A DNA stretch of 64,000 nt from Symsagittifera roscoffensis (Eukaryota > Xenacoelomorpha > Acoela > Convolutidae). This document shows, piece after piece, positions 51,511 to 64,000 of the stretch. The position numbers were made by a program, and so were the translations under genes. The notes under the pieces were generated by a model. The model was given only the letters and a program-made list of their open reading frames with translations, was not told the DNA's origin and searched no databases. How positions within the stretch are numbered: position 1 is the stretch's first letter; every line of letters begins with the position of its first letter. Location: the NCBI RefSeq assembly GCF_963678635.1, contig NC_087065.1, forward strand, positions 18,985,623 through 19,049,622, in the 5' to 3' direction.

Positions 51511-54500
51511 CTTTTAATCTATTCTTAACGATAATCAACAACAAGCAATAACGCTTTATTTCTGATCAATTGGGCAATAACTTGATTTATTTTTGATCAA
51601 TTGGACAATAACTCAAACTTAGGACTACTATGTGCGAGTTCGGTTAGAAAAAATGGACTGATTTCATTGCTCTACGCTCGTATGTGTAACAACAAACATA
51701 GACAACATAAAGTTAGAAAAGCGTCAATAAAGGCAAGACAATAAAAAAAACTAAATTTTAAAAAAAAATTCAACAAGAGAATTTCCGAAAATTTGATCAA
51801 TAAGTAAATTTTGTATTTCGCTGGGTAAACTGATAATTAAATTTTATTTTCGAAATAAGAATTCAATCACGTTTTTTGTGACCTTTACTCTTTTGCCTTT
51901 CGCCAGTGAATTTGCCTTCCTTTTAACAGGGGAAACGAACTTGACTGAAAATTAAAAAAATCAAAATTCAAACGTGAAAAATCACATTTTAGCATGAACA
52001 AAAATACCGACTTCCACAAAAAAAAACGAACCAAGACCTATAAAAAAATATTCACGAATGGAACGGCAATTTAAAGGTAAAAATGCTCAGCAAAAATCTG
52101 TTGGCAGGCATTCTGTTCTGTTGCTAGCAGCAACCTTTGGCTGTGGTTAACAGCCGAGCTAACTGATTCAACTGATTTTGTTAAACTAGTCTATATTCCA
52201 GTTTGTTGTCGCTGGCTAATCGCAAGCGTAACTAACGCTCGCAAACTCGCTAGTTTGAATAGTAATGGATTGTTTGAAAAATATAAATTTTTCATCAGCT
52301 GGTAATTTGAATTATATGGGAAGTTATATATTAAGCTCCATTTTCAAACATTTTCCAATTCTGCTTTTGTACAGCACAACTTCAATTGAGCTTCTCTAAG
52401 AAGATTTGAAAATTGAGCTTTGAAACATATCAAAAAGTAGGTATTTCGAAACAAAACTCACAACCAGTTGGAAGTGTCAATGAAGTCAGTAAAATTTCGA
52501 AAAAGAAATCATATAATCGCATTGAGGCTCTTCCACTTTCGCGTCAATTCCACTTTTTCAGTTGAAGAGCGTAACTTGCCTTCTGTTAAGCTAATGAATT
52601 TAAATCGAAATTTAGATAACTTGCCTTCGATAAAGCAAATGATTTCGATACAACAGATACATTGCGTTACAAGAAAGTGATTAGAAAAAGAGACGGATAT
52701 TTTAAAAATATTAAGTTGAAAAATGTTCTTGAAAAAATAATTTGAAAAAATCGACTACCGAGCGGCAACTGAGGTTCCAAACTGATTGACCAGCTATTGA
52801 GCCGGAAAAAAAATGCTGTCGTAAAAAAAATTTGGAGCTTTAAACTTTTAGGAGTTTCTAGAGCATGTGCTACAGAATGCGGGAAAAAATGCGTCAACTT
52901 CAAAAAATGGTCTGAAACCATACCTTCAATGATTTCTACTGAAATAAGAGATTAGTTGCTTATGTAGGGGAAAGCCTACTTTCCATTCTTTAGAGGAGCT
53001 CACAATAATTTTGAGTGGGTAGTTTTCAAGAAAAGGAATATTTTTCAAAAAAGCGATAACTTTGGAAAAATGGACTTATTCAAAATCATACCTGCTTTTG
53101 TTTATAAAAATAAGGTGTAACCGTTTAGTCAGGAATAATCTCAACACAATATTCGTTAAATTGAATCATGCAAACGTCGATTCGGCGGGGCAATTTTTGA
53201 GAAAACGAAAATTCCAAAAAAAACTATCGAAATTTCTTTTCGACTTTTTTGTCATTAAAACTTTCTACGAAAAAATAAGGCGTAGCTGTCTCTGCAGGAA
53301 AGAATCCCAAACGGTTGGTTCAACTGAACGAACTGTTGTTTCGATTGGACTCATTATCTCGGAACTACTTTTATAGGGAAAATGTCCATAACCAGTCATT
53401 CGATTGAACTTTCAGATTTGGCAGTTTAGTTTTCTAGAACAGTGAAATTTGAAAACACAAAAACGGTATTAACTTCATAAAATGGATTTTTCTACGCACC
53501 AAAATTTCGTTAAAATTAGGGGCTGAAAATTTCTGCAAGAAACGTTTCAAACCTGTTCCATCGACTGAACACCCAATCTCAGATTCGACTGAGTAGTTTT
53601 TGCAAAAAAAAATCAAGAAATTTCCAAAAACGGTCCCAAAAATGAATAGATTTGACTTTTGCGATAGCTATAGCTTGTTTTCCACAAAAGGTCACAGCAG
53701 CTTTTGCAGCGAAGAAGCCCGAAATTTGTTATTTCACTTGAACAATTAAATGTTAAAATTGGCAGGGTTTTTGAGAACAGTCAAAAAGTGCTCGAAAAAA
53801 CCCGAAAAGCCACATTTTCTTTATACTAAAAAAAATTATGTAGCCGATTACGCAGAGAGGATTCTCACAAACAGAACCCTTAACCTAAAAACTGCCAGGG
53901 TTTCTTTTCGAAAGAAGTCGAAAAGTTTTCAAAAATTGACTTTTCCCAACGACCAAATCAGCTAATTCAGACAGGGATCCTCCGGTCCCACATTTCGATA
54001 AAACAATTGATATCAAATCTGGCAGGGTAGTTTTCGAAAAAAAAAGTTTCCACATGCGAAGCTTCGCTTTGAAAACAGTTCGAAAACAGGACAAAAAGCA
54101 GCTCTATATAGCGCAGTAAGAAAAAAAATAGAAAAAAGCTCGAATTAGTAAAAACCCGGCTTCGTCTCGGATTCGATCTGCGACCTAGAGATTATGAACT
54201 TCACGCACTAGCCACTCAACCACGGACGCTTAGTAAATCAAAAATTCTAGCCACAAATAAAGCAGAGAACAAATGCTATACTATAATTTATACTATTCTG
54301 CTACAAAAATTGGTGCGTAGCCGTTTTTGGTGGGCGGATTCCCAAAATCTGTTTTTTCGATTGATTCTTTAAACCCAGATTTATGAGGGCAGTTTTTGAG
54401 CAAAGTCGAAAAGTTTCACAAAAACGGTCAAAATGTCAAAAAGTTGTCTTTTTTGAGTCCATAACTTACATAAATGAAAAATAACGGCGTAGCCGTTTGT

Positions 54501-57500
54501 GAAATCACGATCCCCGCATCCAGTTGTTTCTTAACCCCAGATATGAGATTTTAGTTGTTCAGAAAATTTGGAAAAGTTTCAAAAAAATGACCAAGCTATC
54601 AAAACTTGGCTTTTTTTTGAGACCACACTTTTTTTTCAAAACTTAGCGTAGCTGCGTACGCAGAACAGAACCTTGCTACCTGTTCATTCCAATGAGACTT
54701 CAATCTTAGATGGCGGTAGTTTTATTTGATATTTCAAAAATTATGGATGTCTTGAAATTACCAATTTCTAGAAATTTGACCCTTCTGTTAACAAAATTAT
54801 TTACAGGAAAAAATCCAGTACCTTTTTGCAATACCCTTGCTTATCGCAAGGGTAATAAATCAGGAGCCAAACCTCTAAAACTCAAGGAAATTTCAACTTC
54901 TAGGAATTTTCCAGGAAAAACCAAACAACCTAAACAACTGTCGTCACTTCGTTCTTCGACACTTGAAAAACTTGAGGTAAAGACAAAATTCGTCTAAGAG
55001 TATATAAGAAAGTACAGATGAATGGATCAGCTGATCTGGTCCCTTTTAAAATGATCCCTTTTATCTGGTTCCCTTTAAAATTGAAATGAAAAAAAAAAAC
55101 GAAAAACAAAATCAAAATTGAGAAAATGTGTTGATCAAGGCGGGGATGGAACCCGCGCCATCAGGCCAAATGTCTTATATTCTACATCTAGGCTAAAGTT
55201 ACTTAGTAAATTGAATGATTGAAGATAATTAAAGCCAAAATAAAATTTTAAAATTTTTAGAATCACGCTATTTCACCATCCCACACTCTCGTTTCTCTCT
55301 CACCCCACCCACACTCTTCAGCCCACTTCTAGCACCCAGATACTTCCTTCCTTACTCGATATTCGGCTATCGAGCCCTTCAAACTCCAGTATGATAACCA
55401 CCTAATTGTTCCGACCATTTGAAAATGGGGAGGAACTTTGTATCCTGGAGTTTTGGTTTTTTTTTCTTTTTTTTTCCAAGCAAAATCGACAACCACAAAT
55501 AATCATCTGAGAAAACTCAGTGATATATGATATTAAATCCCCTTCAGAAAAGATTCGACGACATTAAAACTTTCAAGAAAGTTTTCCTAGTGTCGAGAAA
55601 AACCGGTTTGAAATACTTTTTTTGTCTGATTTCGAGCGAGTGAGCAGGCTTACATTAACTTATTTAAGCTAAATTTAAGCCTTGAAAATTAAGTTTAGCG
55701 CTATCTTAGGGATCAAAAACTTAAAAAATTTCTGAAAAAATTGAACTGTCGAATATGCCTAAACATTACTTAATTGGACGAAAATTGTTGCATTTTTTAA
55801 GACTATGGTCGGAACATTCTGTGCTACTTGCACAGTAACCGGCTATCCTTGTTAGTTTTGAAAATTATCTGGTCCAAATCCAATTATTAGGGTTCAGAGT
55901 CCCACGTGTTACCTCTACGCCATGAAAATTAAGGAAACACAAGCCCTTTCAAAAATATAAAATGAGAAGTCAAAACATTGAAAAAAATGAGCGTGAAAAT
56001 CTGGTTAAAAAATAACAAGACCTCAATATGCAAAAATTCAATTCGTTTTTTAAAATTTCAAAATAAAACACAGAGGCCACGCTTCGCTTAGCAAAAAATA
56101 GTGAGAACACGACAAAAAGCAGCTCTATAAAGTGCAGTAAGAAAAATTAGAAATAAGCCTCGAATTAGTAAAACTCGGCTACGTCTGAGATTTGAATCTG
56201 CGACCTAGAGAATTAGAACCTCACTCACAAAACACAGACACTTAATAGGTACCAAAAACCAGAAACAAAAAAAAAACAGAACAGATGCTATGCAATTTCC
56301 AATCCTACAGTGAAATTTCCAAATTAGTGAACCTTTTTAATGAACACTTTTATTTGCGAGTTAGGGTCGAAAAAAAGAAAGTTCGTAAAAATACACTAAG
56401 CTAATCGCTGATCTAAATTACAGCAAATTTTCTTTGAAAACATTAAAACACAGTTCATAATTGCCAGAATAATCAACCAAAGAAAACGTATGGCATAAGA
56501 TTCAAAAATTTCAGGTGTTACTGAAAATTGACAGTACTCGGCTTCAAACTTCAACCTTTTACACAGAGTCGAAGCGAAAAATGCAGGTACGTCTCGTATT
56601 CGATCAGCGACGTAGAGATTATGAGTCTCACGCACTAACCACTCAGCCACGACGCTTAATAAATCATAAACACTAGCCACAAACAAAGCAGAGAACATAT
56701 GCTAAAAAAAACTTCAACTACAGATCGTGATTAAAGCAAAAGTGCCAATAAATAAGTGCACTTTTTTTAATGAGGACGTTTATTTGCGAGTTAGGCGTTT
56801 ATTTGCGAGTTAGAATAGAAAACAAAAGAAGGTACGTACTAATACACTGCGCTCGCAAGCTCACTAGTGTATAAAGTTCACAAATCCCTCAGACAAAAAC
56901 CGACATGTACTGTCTAGTCTTGAAGTTGATCGAGTTGATATTGTCAATGAGTTGATCACTACATTTGAATCAGCATGTCCATAACCTAGTCGGATTTTTT
57001 TTTACTGAACAACAACGACTGACTTTTTTTGAAAAAAAAAAAAATTTCGAGTCTCAACAAGTTAGTTCCAATCAACAGCCAACCTGCCGGAATAGAAACT
57101 TAACTAACATAGCCAACAGACAGTTGGAAAAGAGTAATGAACGCAAGTAAACACAAAAAACACTGACAAATTTCAAAGAAAGAGATAGATGCCCTTTAAG
57201 CTCTTAAAAAATTGAGCCTCTTAAAAAATTGAGCTTATTGAGCCGGAAAAAAAATGCTGTCGTAAAAAAAATTTGGAGCTTTAAACTTTTAGGAGTTTCT
57301 AGAGCATGTGCTACAGAATGCGGGAAAAAATGCGTGAACTTCAAAAAATGGTCTGAAACCATACCTTCAATGATTTCTACTGAAATAAGAGATTAGTTGC
57401 TTATGTAGGGGAAAGCCTACTTTCCATTCTTTAGAGGAACTCACAATAATTTTGAGTGGGTAGTTTTCAAGAAAAGGAATATTTTTCAAAAAAGCGATAA

Positions 57501-60500
57501 CTTTGGAAAAATGGACTTATTCAAAATCATACCTGCTTTTGTTTATAAAAATAAGGTGTAACCGTTTAGTCAGGAATAATCTCAACACAATATTCGTTAA
57601 ATTGAATCATGCAAACGCCGATTCGGCGGGGCAATTTTTGAGAAAACGAAAATTCCAAAAAAAACTATCGAAATTTCTTTTCGACTTTTTTGTCATTAAA
57701 ACTTTCTACGAAAAAATAAGGCGTAGCTGTCTCTGCAGGAAAGAATCCCAAACGGTTGGTTCAACTGAACGAACTGTTGTTTCGATTGGACTCCTCGGAA
57801 CTACTTTTATAGGGAAAATGTCCATAACCAGTCATTCGATTGAACTTTCAGATTTGGCAGTTTAGTTTTCTAGAACAGTGAAATTTGAAAACACAAAAAC
57901 GGTATTAACTTCATAAAATGGATTTTTCTACGCACCAAAATTTCGTTAAAATTAGGGGCTGAAAATTTCTGCAAGAAACGTTTCAAACCTGTTCCATCGA
58001 CTGAACACCCAATCTCAGATTCGACTGAGTAGTTTTTGCAAAAAAAAAATCAAGAAATTTCCAAAAACGGTCCCAAAAATGAATAGATTTGACTTTTGCG
58101 ATAGCTATAGCTTGTTTTCCACAAAAGGTCACAGCAGCTTTTGCAGCGAAGAAGCCCGAAATTTGTTATTTCACTTGAACAATTAAATGTTAAAATTGGC
58201 AGGGTTTTTGAGAACAGTCAAAAAGTGCTCGAAAAAACCCGAAAAGCCACATTTTCTTTATACTAAAAAAATTATGTAGCCGATTACGCAGAGAGGATTC
58301 TCACAAACAGAACCCTTAACCTAAAAACTGCCAGGGTTTCTTTTCGAAAGAAGTCGAAAAGTTTTCAAAAATTGACTTTTCCCAACGACCAAATCAGCTA
58401 ATTCAGACAGGGATCCTCCGGTCCCACATTTCGATAAAACAATTGATATCAAATCTGGCAGGGTAGTTTTCGAAAAAAAAAGTTTCCACATGCGAAGCTT
58501 CGCTTTGAAAACAGTTCGAAAACAGGACAAAAAGCAGCTCTATATAGCGCAGTAAGAAAAAAAATAGAAAAAAGCTCGAATTAGTAAAAACCCGGCTTCG
58601 TCTCGGATTCGATCTGCGACCTAGAGATTATGAACTTCACGCACTAGCCACTCAACCACGGACGCTTAGTAAATCAAAAATTCTAGCCACAAATAAAGCA
58701 GAGAACAAATGCTATACTATAATTTATACTATTCTGCTACAAAAATTGGTGCGTAGCCGTTTTTGGTGGGCGGATTCCCAAAATCTGTTTTTTCGATTGA
58801 TTCTTTAAACCCAGATTTATGAGGGCAGTTTTTGAGCAAAGTCGAAAAATTTCACAAAAACGGTCAAAATGTCAAAAAGTTGTCTTTTTTGAGTCCATAA
58901 CTTACATAAATGAAAAATAACGGCGTAGCCGTTTGTGAAATCACGATCCCCGCATCCAGTTGTTTCTTAACCCCAGATATGAGATTTTAGTTGTTCAGAA
59001 AATTTGGAAAAGTTTCAAAAAAATGACCAAGCTATCAAAACTTGGCTTTTTTTTGAGGCCACACTTTTTTTTCAAAACTTAGCGTAGCTGCGTACGCAGA
59101 ACAGAACCTTGCTACCTGTTCATTCCATTGAGACTTCAATGTTAGATGGCGGTAGTTTTATTTGATATTTCAAAAATTATGGATGTCTTGAAATTACCAA
59201 TTTCTAGAAATTTGACCCTTCTGTTAACAAAATTATTTACAGGAAAAAATCCAGTACCTTTTTGCAATACCCTTGCTTATCGCAAGGGTAATAAATCAGG
59301 AGCCAAACCTCTAAAACTCAAGGAAATTTCAACTTCTAGGAATTTTCCAGGAAAAACCAAACAACCTAAACAACTGTCGTCACTTCGTTCTTCGACACTT
59401 GAAAAACTTGAGGTAAAGACAAAATTCGTCTAAGAGTATATAAGAAAGTACAGATGAATGGATCAGCTGATCTGGTCCCTTTTAAAATGATCCCTTTTAT
59501 CTGGTTCCCTTTAAAATTGAAATGAAAAAAAAAACGAAAAACAAAATCAAAATTGAGAAAATGTGTTGATCAAGGCGGGGATGGAACCCGCGCCATCAGG
59601 CCAAATGTCTTATATTCTACATCTAGGCTAAAGTTACTTAGTAAATTGAATGATTGAAGATAATTAAAGCCAAAATAAAATTTTAAAATTTTTAGAATCA
59701 CGCTATTTCACCATCCCACACTCTCGTTTCTCTCTCACCCCACCCACACTCTTCAGCCCACTTCTAGCACCCAGATACTTCCTTCCTTACTCGATATTCG
59801 GCTATCGAGCCCTTCAAACTCCAGTATGATAACCACCTAATTGTTCCGACCATTTGAAAATGGGGAGGAACTTTGTATCCTGGAGTTTTGGTTTTTTTTT
59901 CTTTTTTTTTCCAAGCAAAATCGACAACCACAAATAATCATCTGAGAAAACTCAGTGATATATGATATTAAATCCCCTTCAGAAAAGATTCGACGACATT
60001 AAAACTTTCAAGAAAGTTTTCCTAGTGTCGAGAAAAACCGGTTTGAAATACTTTTTTTGTCTGATTTCGAGCGAGTGAGCAGGCTTACATTAACTTATTT
60101 AAGCTAAATTTAAGCCTTGAAAATTAAGTTTAGCGCTATCTTAGGGATCAAAAACTTAAAAAATTTCTGAAAAAAATTGAACTGTCGAATATGCCTAAAC
60201 ATTACTTAATTGGACGAAAATTGTTGCATTTTTTAAGACTATGGTCGGAACATTCTGTGCTACTTGCACAGTAACCGGCTATCCTTGTTAGTTTTGAAAA
60301 TTATCTGGTCCAAATCCAATTATTAGGGTTCAGAGTCCCACGTGTTACCTCTACGCCATGAAAATTAAGGAAACACAAGCCCTTTCAAAAATATAAAATG
60401 AGAAGTCAAAACATTGAAAAAAATGAGCGTGAAAATCTGGTTAAAAAATAACAAGACCTCAATATGCAAAAATTCAATTCGTTTTTTAAAATTTCAAAAT

Positions 60501-63500
60501 AAAACACAGAGGCCACGCTTCGCTTAGCAAAAAATAGTGAGAACACGACAAAAAGCAGCTCTATAAAGTGCAGTAAGAAAAATTAGAAATAAGCCTCGAA
60601 TTAGTAAAACTCGGCTACGTCTGAGATTTGAATCTGCGACCTAGAGAATTAGAACCTCACTCACAAAACACAGACACTTAATAGGTACCAAAAACCAGAA
60701 ACAAAAAAAAACAGAACAGATGCTATGCAATTTCCAATCCTACAGTGAAATTTCCAAATTAGTGAACCTTTTTAATGAACACTTTTATTTGCGAGTTAGG
60801 GTCGAAAAAAAGAAAGTTCGTAAAAATACACTAAGCTAATCGCTGATGTAAATTACAGCAAATTTTCTTTGAAAACATTAAAACACAGTTCATAATTGCC
60901 AGAATAATCAACCAAAGAAAACGTATGGCATAAGATTCAAAAATTTCAGGTGTTACTGAAAATTGACAGTACTCGGCTTCAAACTTCAACCTTTTACACA
61001 GAGTCGAAGCGAAAAATGCAGATACGTCTCGTATTCGATCAGCGACGTAGAGATTATGAGTCTCACGCACTAACCACTCAGCCACGACGCTTAATAAATC
61101 ATAAACACTAGCCACAAACAAAGCAGAGAACATATGCTAAAAAAAACTTCAACTACAGATCGTGATTAAAGCAAAAGTGCCAATAAATAAGTGCACTTTT
61201 TTTAATGAGGACGTTTATTTGCGAGTTAGGCGTTTATTTGCGAGTTAGAATAGAAAACAAAAGAAGGTACGTACTAATACACTGCGCTCGCAAGCTCACT
61301 AGTGTATAAAGTTCACAAATCCCTCAGACAAAAACCGACATGTACTGTCTAGTCTTGAAGTTGATCGAGTTGATATTGTCAATGAGTTGATCACTACATT
61401 TGAATCAGCATGTCCATAACCTAGTCGGATTTTTTTTTTACTGAACAACAACGACTGACTTTTTTTGAAAAAAAAAAATTTCGAGTCTCAACAACAAGTT
61501 AGTTCCAATCAACAGCCAACCTGCCGGAATAGAAACTTAACTAACATAGCCAACAGACAGTTGGAAAAGAGTAATGAACGCAAGTAAACACAAAAAACAC
61601 TGACAAATTTCAAAGAAAGAGATAGATGCCCTTTAAGCTCTTAAAAATTCTAGAACAATTTATGATTGGAGCTTTTCTGATAACATTAACCCAACTTGAG
61701 AAAACTGGATCAAAAAGTAAAAAGAAAATTCCTCTGGAAATTTAAAAATTGAATTCCACTTTCGTATTTGGAGAATGCTATTTATGAAACTTTCAGCAGA
61801 TGATTTTCAATTGAACTCAAAAATAATTGCATTCATAAATGCTATTCATATATAGCTAATTGCATTCATAAATGCATTAATATGTATGAATGCACATCTG
61901 TAGTTATTAGAGCATTTTAAGACTTTTTCCTGAAAAAACGGAAAAAAATCACCAAGACCTATATAAGAGTCTTCAATACGTTCATTATTCTTAAAAACTT
62001 GTGAAAACGTGTGAGTTATCTACTGCAGGCCAAAACACTCACTTGCACTTTTTATCTTACCGTCTTCGAAGGTAATTTCTGTGATTGGTTTCTGGTTGGA
62101 GAGAGAACAGATGGCATTTTCAATTCCCTCAGCAGTCACCAAATTCCTTTGCTCTCCCTCGATGAAACCCTTCTCAATCAGATACTTCAGTACAGCTGCG
62201 CCTAGTAGCAAAAAAAAACGATTCTCACTTAGATCATCATTTGACGGACTTATGTTCCAGCACTTGTTCCCTTTTAGCAATGACTAGATAACATGTTCCA
62301 GCACTTGTTCCCTTTTAGCAATGACTAGATAACACTAAATTTAACCTTAGAACTTGTATTGATAAAAAGATAATGTAAATGGTATGACTGCCAACTAGTT
62401 TACCTCTTGCCGGTGGCTCCTCTGGAGTCATGGGAGGCGCCGGACTTGGCGTCAGGAGAGAGTCGCTTGAGAGGATGGTACAGAGCGGGCTCTGGGCAAT
62501 TTGTGAAAAGATGGAATCGAGGTCATGGAAATCATTTGATGAGATCGAACTGCCTTGCGAGTTCTGGTCATGCTCGAATGTTGACACTTGGTGAATGTCC
62601 ATCAGAGAAGAAGTCTTCTGAACCTGATTCGAGTCGAGAGCTCCAGATGACAAGAAGGGATCGGTGGTGCTGTTTTTGAGTCCGGCCGCGTGATGCTGCA
62701 TAGTCGCAACGCCTCCAGTTCCTCCGGCAATGGAATTGCTTCCTGAGCTTGATTCCCAATTCATTGATGACTGAGATCCCGTGCCTGATATGACACTATT
62801 CGGTTCCCAGGACATGTTCATCTGTTGTTGATTCTGAGGCATCATCGCTTGCTGCTGATGATGTTGGTTTTGCTGGTGCTGATGCTGAGGATCGTTCACA
62901 TTCTGCTGCATCTGGTTTCCATACTGGACATTTCCTATACCTGCTGTTTGCCTCGGTTGCTGCTGAGTTTGCCAGTCTGAATTCTGTGAGTTATCAACTG
63001 GGTATGGTTCCTTGAACATCTGCTCCTCAATTTCAGTCTGGGCTCCAGAACTCGACTTCAACTGGGTCTGTGGGTTGTATAAATCAGGATCGACCAAGTC
63101 CATGTTGGACGAATGCATCTCCTTTTGAGCCATTGGGTAATAAACTTGGTGCTGTTGTGGTATCGACTGTGACTGCGTATACACTACGTAACTAGATACT
63201 GACTGTTGTTGACCTGAATTGGTCGGCTGGTGTGAAAAGTTCTGTTGGCTGACAGAGATGTTTCCCATGGAGGAGCTGACTTGGTTCGGCAACCCTTGAG
63301 ACCCGCAGTTGACGCTACTAGGACTGTTTATTTCAGGAGCCGAAAGGACACTAGATGGTCCTCCAATCGACGGAGGACCAGATGCCACACTAGGAGGGGG
63401 TGCTGAACTAACACTTGGAGGTGGTTGGTCCGTAGATCCTGGTCCCAACAACGGTATACTTTCTCTCTGCGAGACCTGGTGCTGTTCGATTTTCTGCTGA

Positions 63501-63997
63501 TACTGATACTCCGGCTGGTTATTGTAATATACTTGTTGGAATTGCTGCTGCGGTTGTCCTTGTTGAATAGGCTGACTATTATACAAAGGTTGCTGCTGAC
63601 TCATGCTTATTCCCGCCGCTTGTGGGTGATGTTGCATTGTATTTTGCTTCTGTTGCGAGGACTGCTGCCCAATATAACCAGCCTGTTGTTGCTGTGGTTG
63701 TGGCTGCTGGTTCTGAGATGGTTGCTGCTGGTTTATAATATTTGGCTGATACTGCTGGTTTTGAATCTGAGTCTGTTGGGACACGGTTGATGTGACCGTA
63801 GATCCCGATGTCTGAAATTGATAAAACACTCCTGCGTTGCTACTGCTCAACTGCTGGTTGTGGACAGTTCCTTGCTTCATCATGTCCATAGAACCCTGGA
63901 CATTCTGTTGCATCGCAGACACTTGATGTTGGTGTTGCCCTTGCTGGTTCATACTCTGACCTTGGTTTAAGTTATGATGCTGGCTGACTTGACTCAT
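51230..63997 (-). CDS. Q-rich protein, possible C-terminal PTB-like domain (5' end uncertain)
   Basis: Unidentified gene. Exon 63997-62404 encodes about 531 residues dominated by Gln, with His, Ser, Asn and Pro (longest pure Gln runs are short), then acidic DLDSIFSQIA and TPSPAPPMTPEEPP. This is the style of a nuclear coactivator. Exon 62201-62061 (phase 1 to 1) adds AAVLKYLIEKGFIEGEQRN and AEGIENAICSL. The probable terminal exon is 51510-51230 with acceptor ttaaaag (phase 1); a stronger-looking acceptor at 51482 has the wrong phase. The joined text ITEITFEDGLNLKV ... FSRIRHC...IAFAFLGQ follows the strand order of a PTB/PID domain, but the closing helix is not evident. The ATG at 63997 may be internal, because the window ends 3 nt further on. 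The last intron is 10.5 kb and holds a tandem duplication. Confidence 0.6.
51511..52794. other. left part of the last intron of the Q-rich gene
   Basis: Repeat tail at 51625-51690, dispersed repeat with 'gacctataaaa' end at 51710-52045, and AT-rich DNA. No exon seen. Confidence 0.5.
52795..57211. repeat. 4.4-kb tandem duplication, copy 1
   Basis: Direct repeat of 57236-61647. Contents: five to seven units of the roughly 170-bp repeat (53010-54050), a tRNA-Met-like SINE block (54157-54231), more 170-bp units (54300-54720), a tRNA-like block at 55138-55200, a block shared with 39530-39760 and 41465-41530, and two further SINE copies with tRNA-like blocks near 56175-56250 and 56580-56659. Confidence 0.95.
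53010..54050. repeat. about 170-bp tandem repeat, locus C
   Basis: The landmark '(g)gcagggtagttttcgaaa' and variants occurs near 53013, 53185, 53417, 53590, 53760, 53890 and 54020, each unit also carrying a 'ggcgtagctgtctctgcag'-type segment. Recurs in copy 2. Confidence 0.75.
57236..61647. repeat. 4.4-kb tandem duplication, copy 2
   Basis: Matches copy 1 base for base over long stretches, with scattered substitutions, A-run length changes and a small deletion near 57790 (relative to 53346). The junction 57212-57235 contains a second ctcttaaaaaattgag, a filler copied from the end of the unit. Confidence 0.95.
62061..62201 (-). CDS. Q-rich gene, second visible exon
   Basis: 141 nt, phase 1 to 1, acceptor gctactag, donor gtaaga. 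It encodes a structured, non-Q segment (VLKYLIEKGFIEGEQRN, then AEGIENAICSLSNQ). Confidence 0.8.
62252..62333. repeat. exact 41-bp tandem duplication
   Basis: The unit beginning atgttccagcacttgttccc occurs twice without change, in the intron between the two Q-rich gene exons. Confidence 0.92.
62404..63997 (-). CDS. Q-rich gene, first visible exon
   Basis: Open for the whole stretch to donor AAGAG|gtaaac, phase 1. Codon-rich CAA/CAG; motifs MSQVSQHHNLNQGQSMNQ, DLVDPDLYNPQTQLK, DPFLSSGALDSNQ. Antisense Leu-rich ORFs here are shadows of the Gln codons. Confidence 0.85.
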
Positions 63998-64000
63998 TAC

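Noticed and set aside
53062-53376. Plus-strand ORF of 104 codons, repeated at 57503-57865
   Set aside because: It lies within the roughly 170-bp tandem repeat and its duplication; length and ending differ between copies and no protein motif is recognisable.
54710-54997. Plus-strand ORF of 95 codons identical in both halves of the tandem duplication
   Set aside because: Identity follows from the recent duplication, not selection; it spans repeat sequence and has no recognisable domain.
62020-62280. Minus ORF starting MLKGNKCWNI as a separate small gene
   Set aside because: Its first third is intron read-through; acceptor gctactag at 62202 and phase agreement place the rest as an internal exon.
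63425-63790. Leu-rich plus-strand ORF of 121 codons
   Set aside because: Antisense shadow of the Gln-rich exon (CAG/CAA read as CTG/TTG).

Overview
The window looks like nuclear DNA of an invertebrate bilaterian animal. It is AT-rich and dominated by introns, GT-AG splice sites fit every coding block, and it is packed with tRNA-derived SINE-like repeats, MITEs and minisatellites. I cannot name the species. The protein-coding content is animal-specific: a NALCN sodium-leak channel, the dynactin subunit dynamitin, and a glutamine-rich protein that may carry a PTB-type domain. All three are on the minus strand, so each gene reads from high to low coordinates.

Layout, low to high coordinate. (1) 2256-30880: the N-terminal three quarters of NALCN in 21 coding positions, from the start codon to domain IV S4; the rest lies left of the window. 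(2) 30942-40177: intergenic repeats, including a truncated copy of a mobile element. (3) 40178-49306: the complete four-exon dynamitin gene (393 codons plus stop), with a 299/388-bp hAT-type MITE family member 70 bp upstream of its ATG. (4) 51230-63997: a 5'-truncated gene with a Q-rich exon, a 141-nt exon and a probable terminal exon; its last intron holds a 4.4-kb, nearly identical tandem duplication.

Two things stand out. First, NALCN domain III has two alternative pore exons. One carries lysine at the selectivity position (EEKE ring, Na-channel-like) and one carries glutamate (EEEE ring, Ca-channel-like). Their lengths and phases make inclusion of both or neither break the frame, so they should be strictly mutually exclusive. 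Alternative NALCN pores are known in invertebrates, so this is a new instance of a known principle, with details worth checking. Second, a 3.3-kb repeat-bounded element inside a NALCN intron carries an uninterrupted ubiquitin-specific-protease-like gene with its catalytic motifs. A second copy at 32-33.7 kb has the same ends but different coding cargo.

Most of the rest is dispersed repeats: a tRNA-Met-like SINE family, a roughly 170-bp tandem repeat found at several loci, 76-bp and TAAA-type minisatellites, long-TIR MITEs and hairpins. I saw no CRISPR array, rRNA gene or credible functional tRNA gene, and no reverse transcriptase, integrase or capsid gene.
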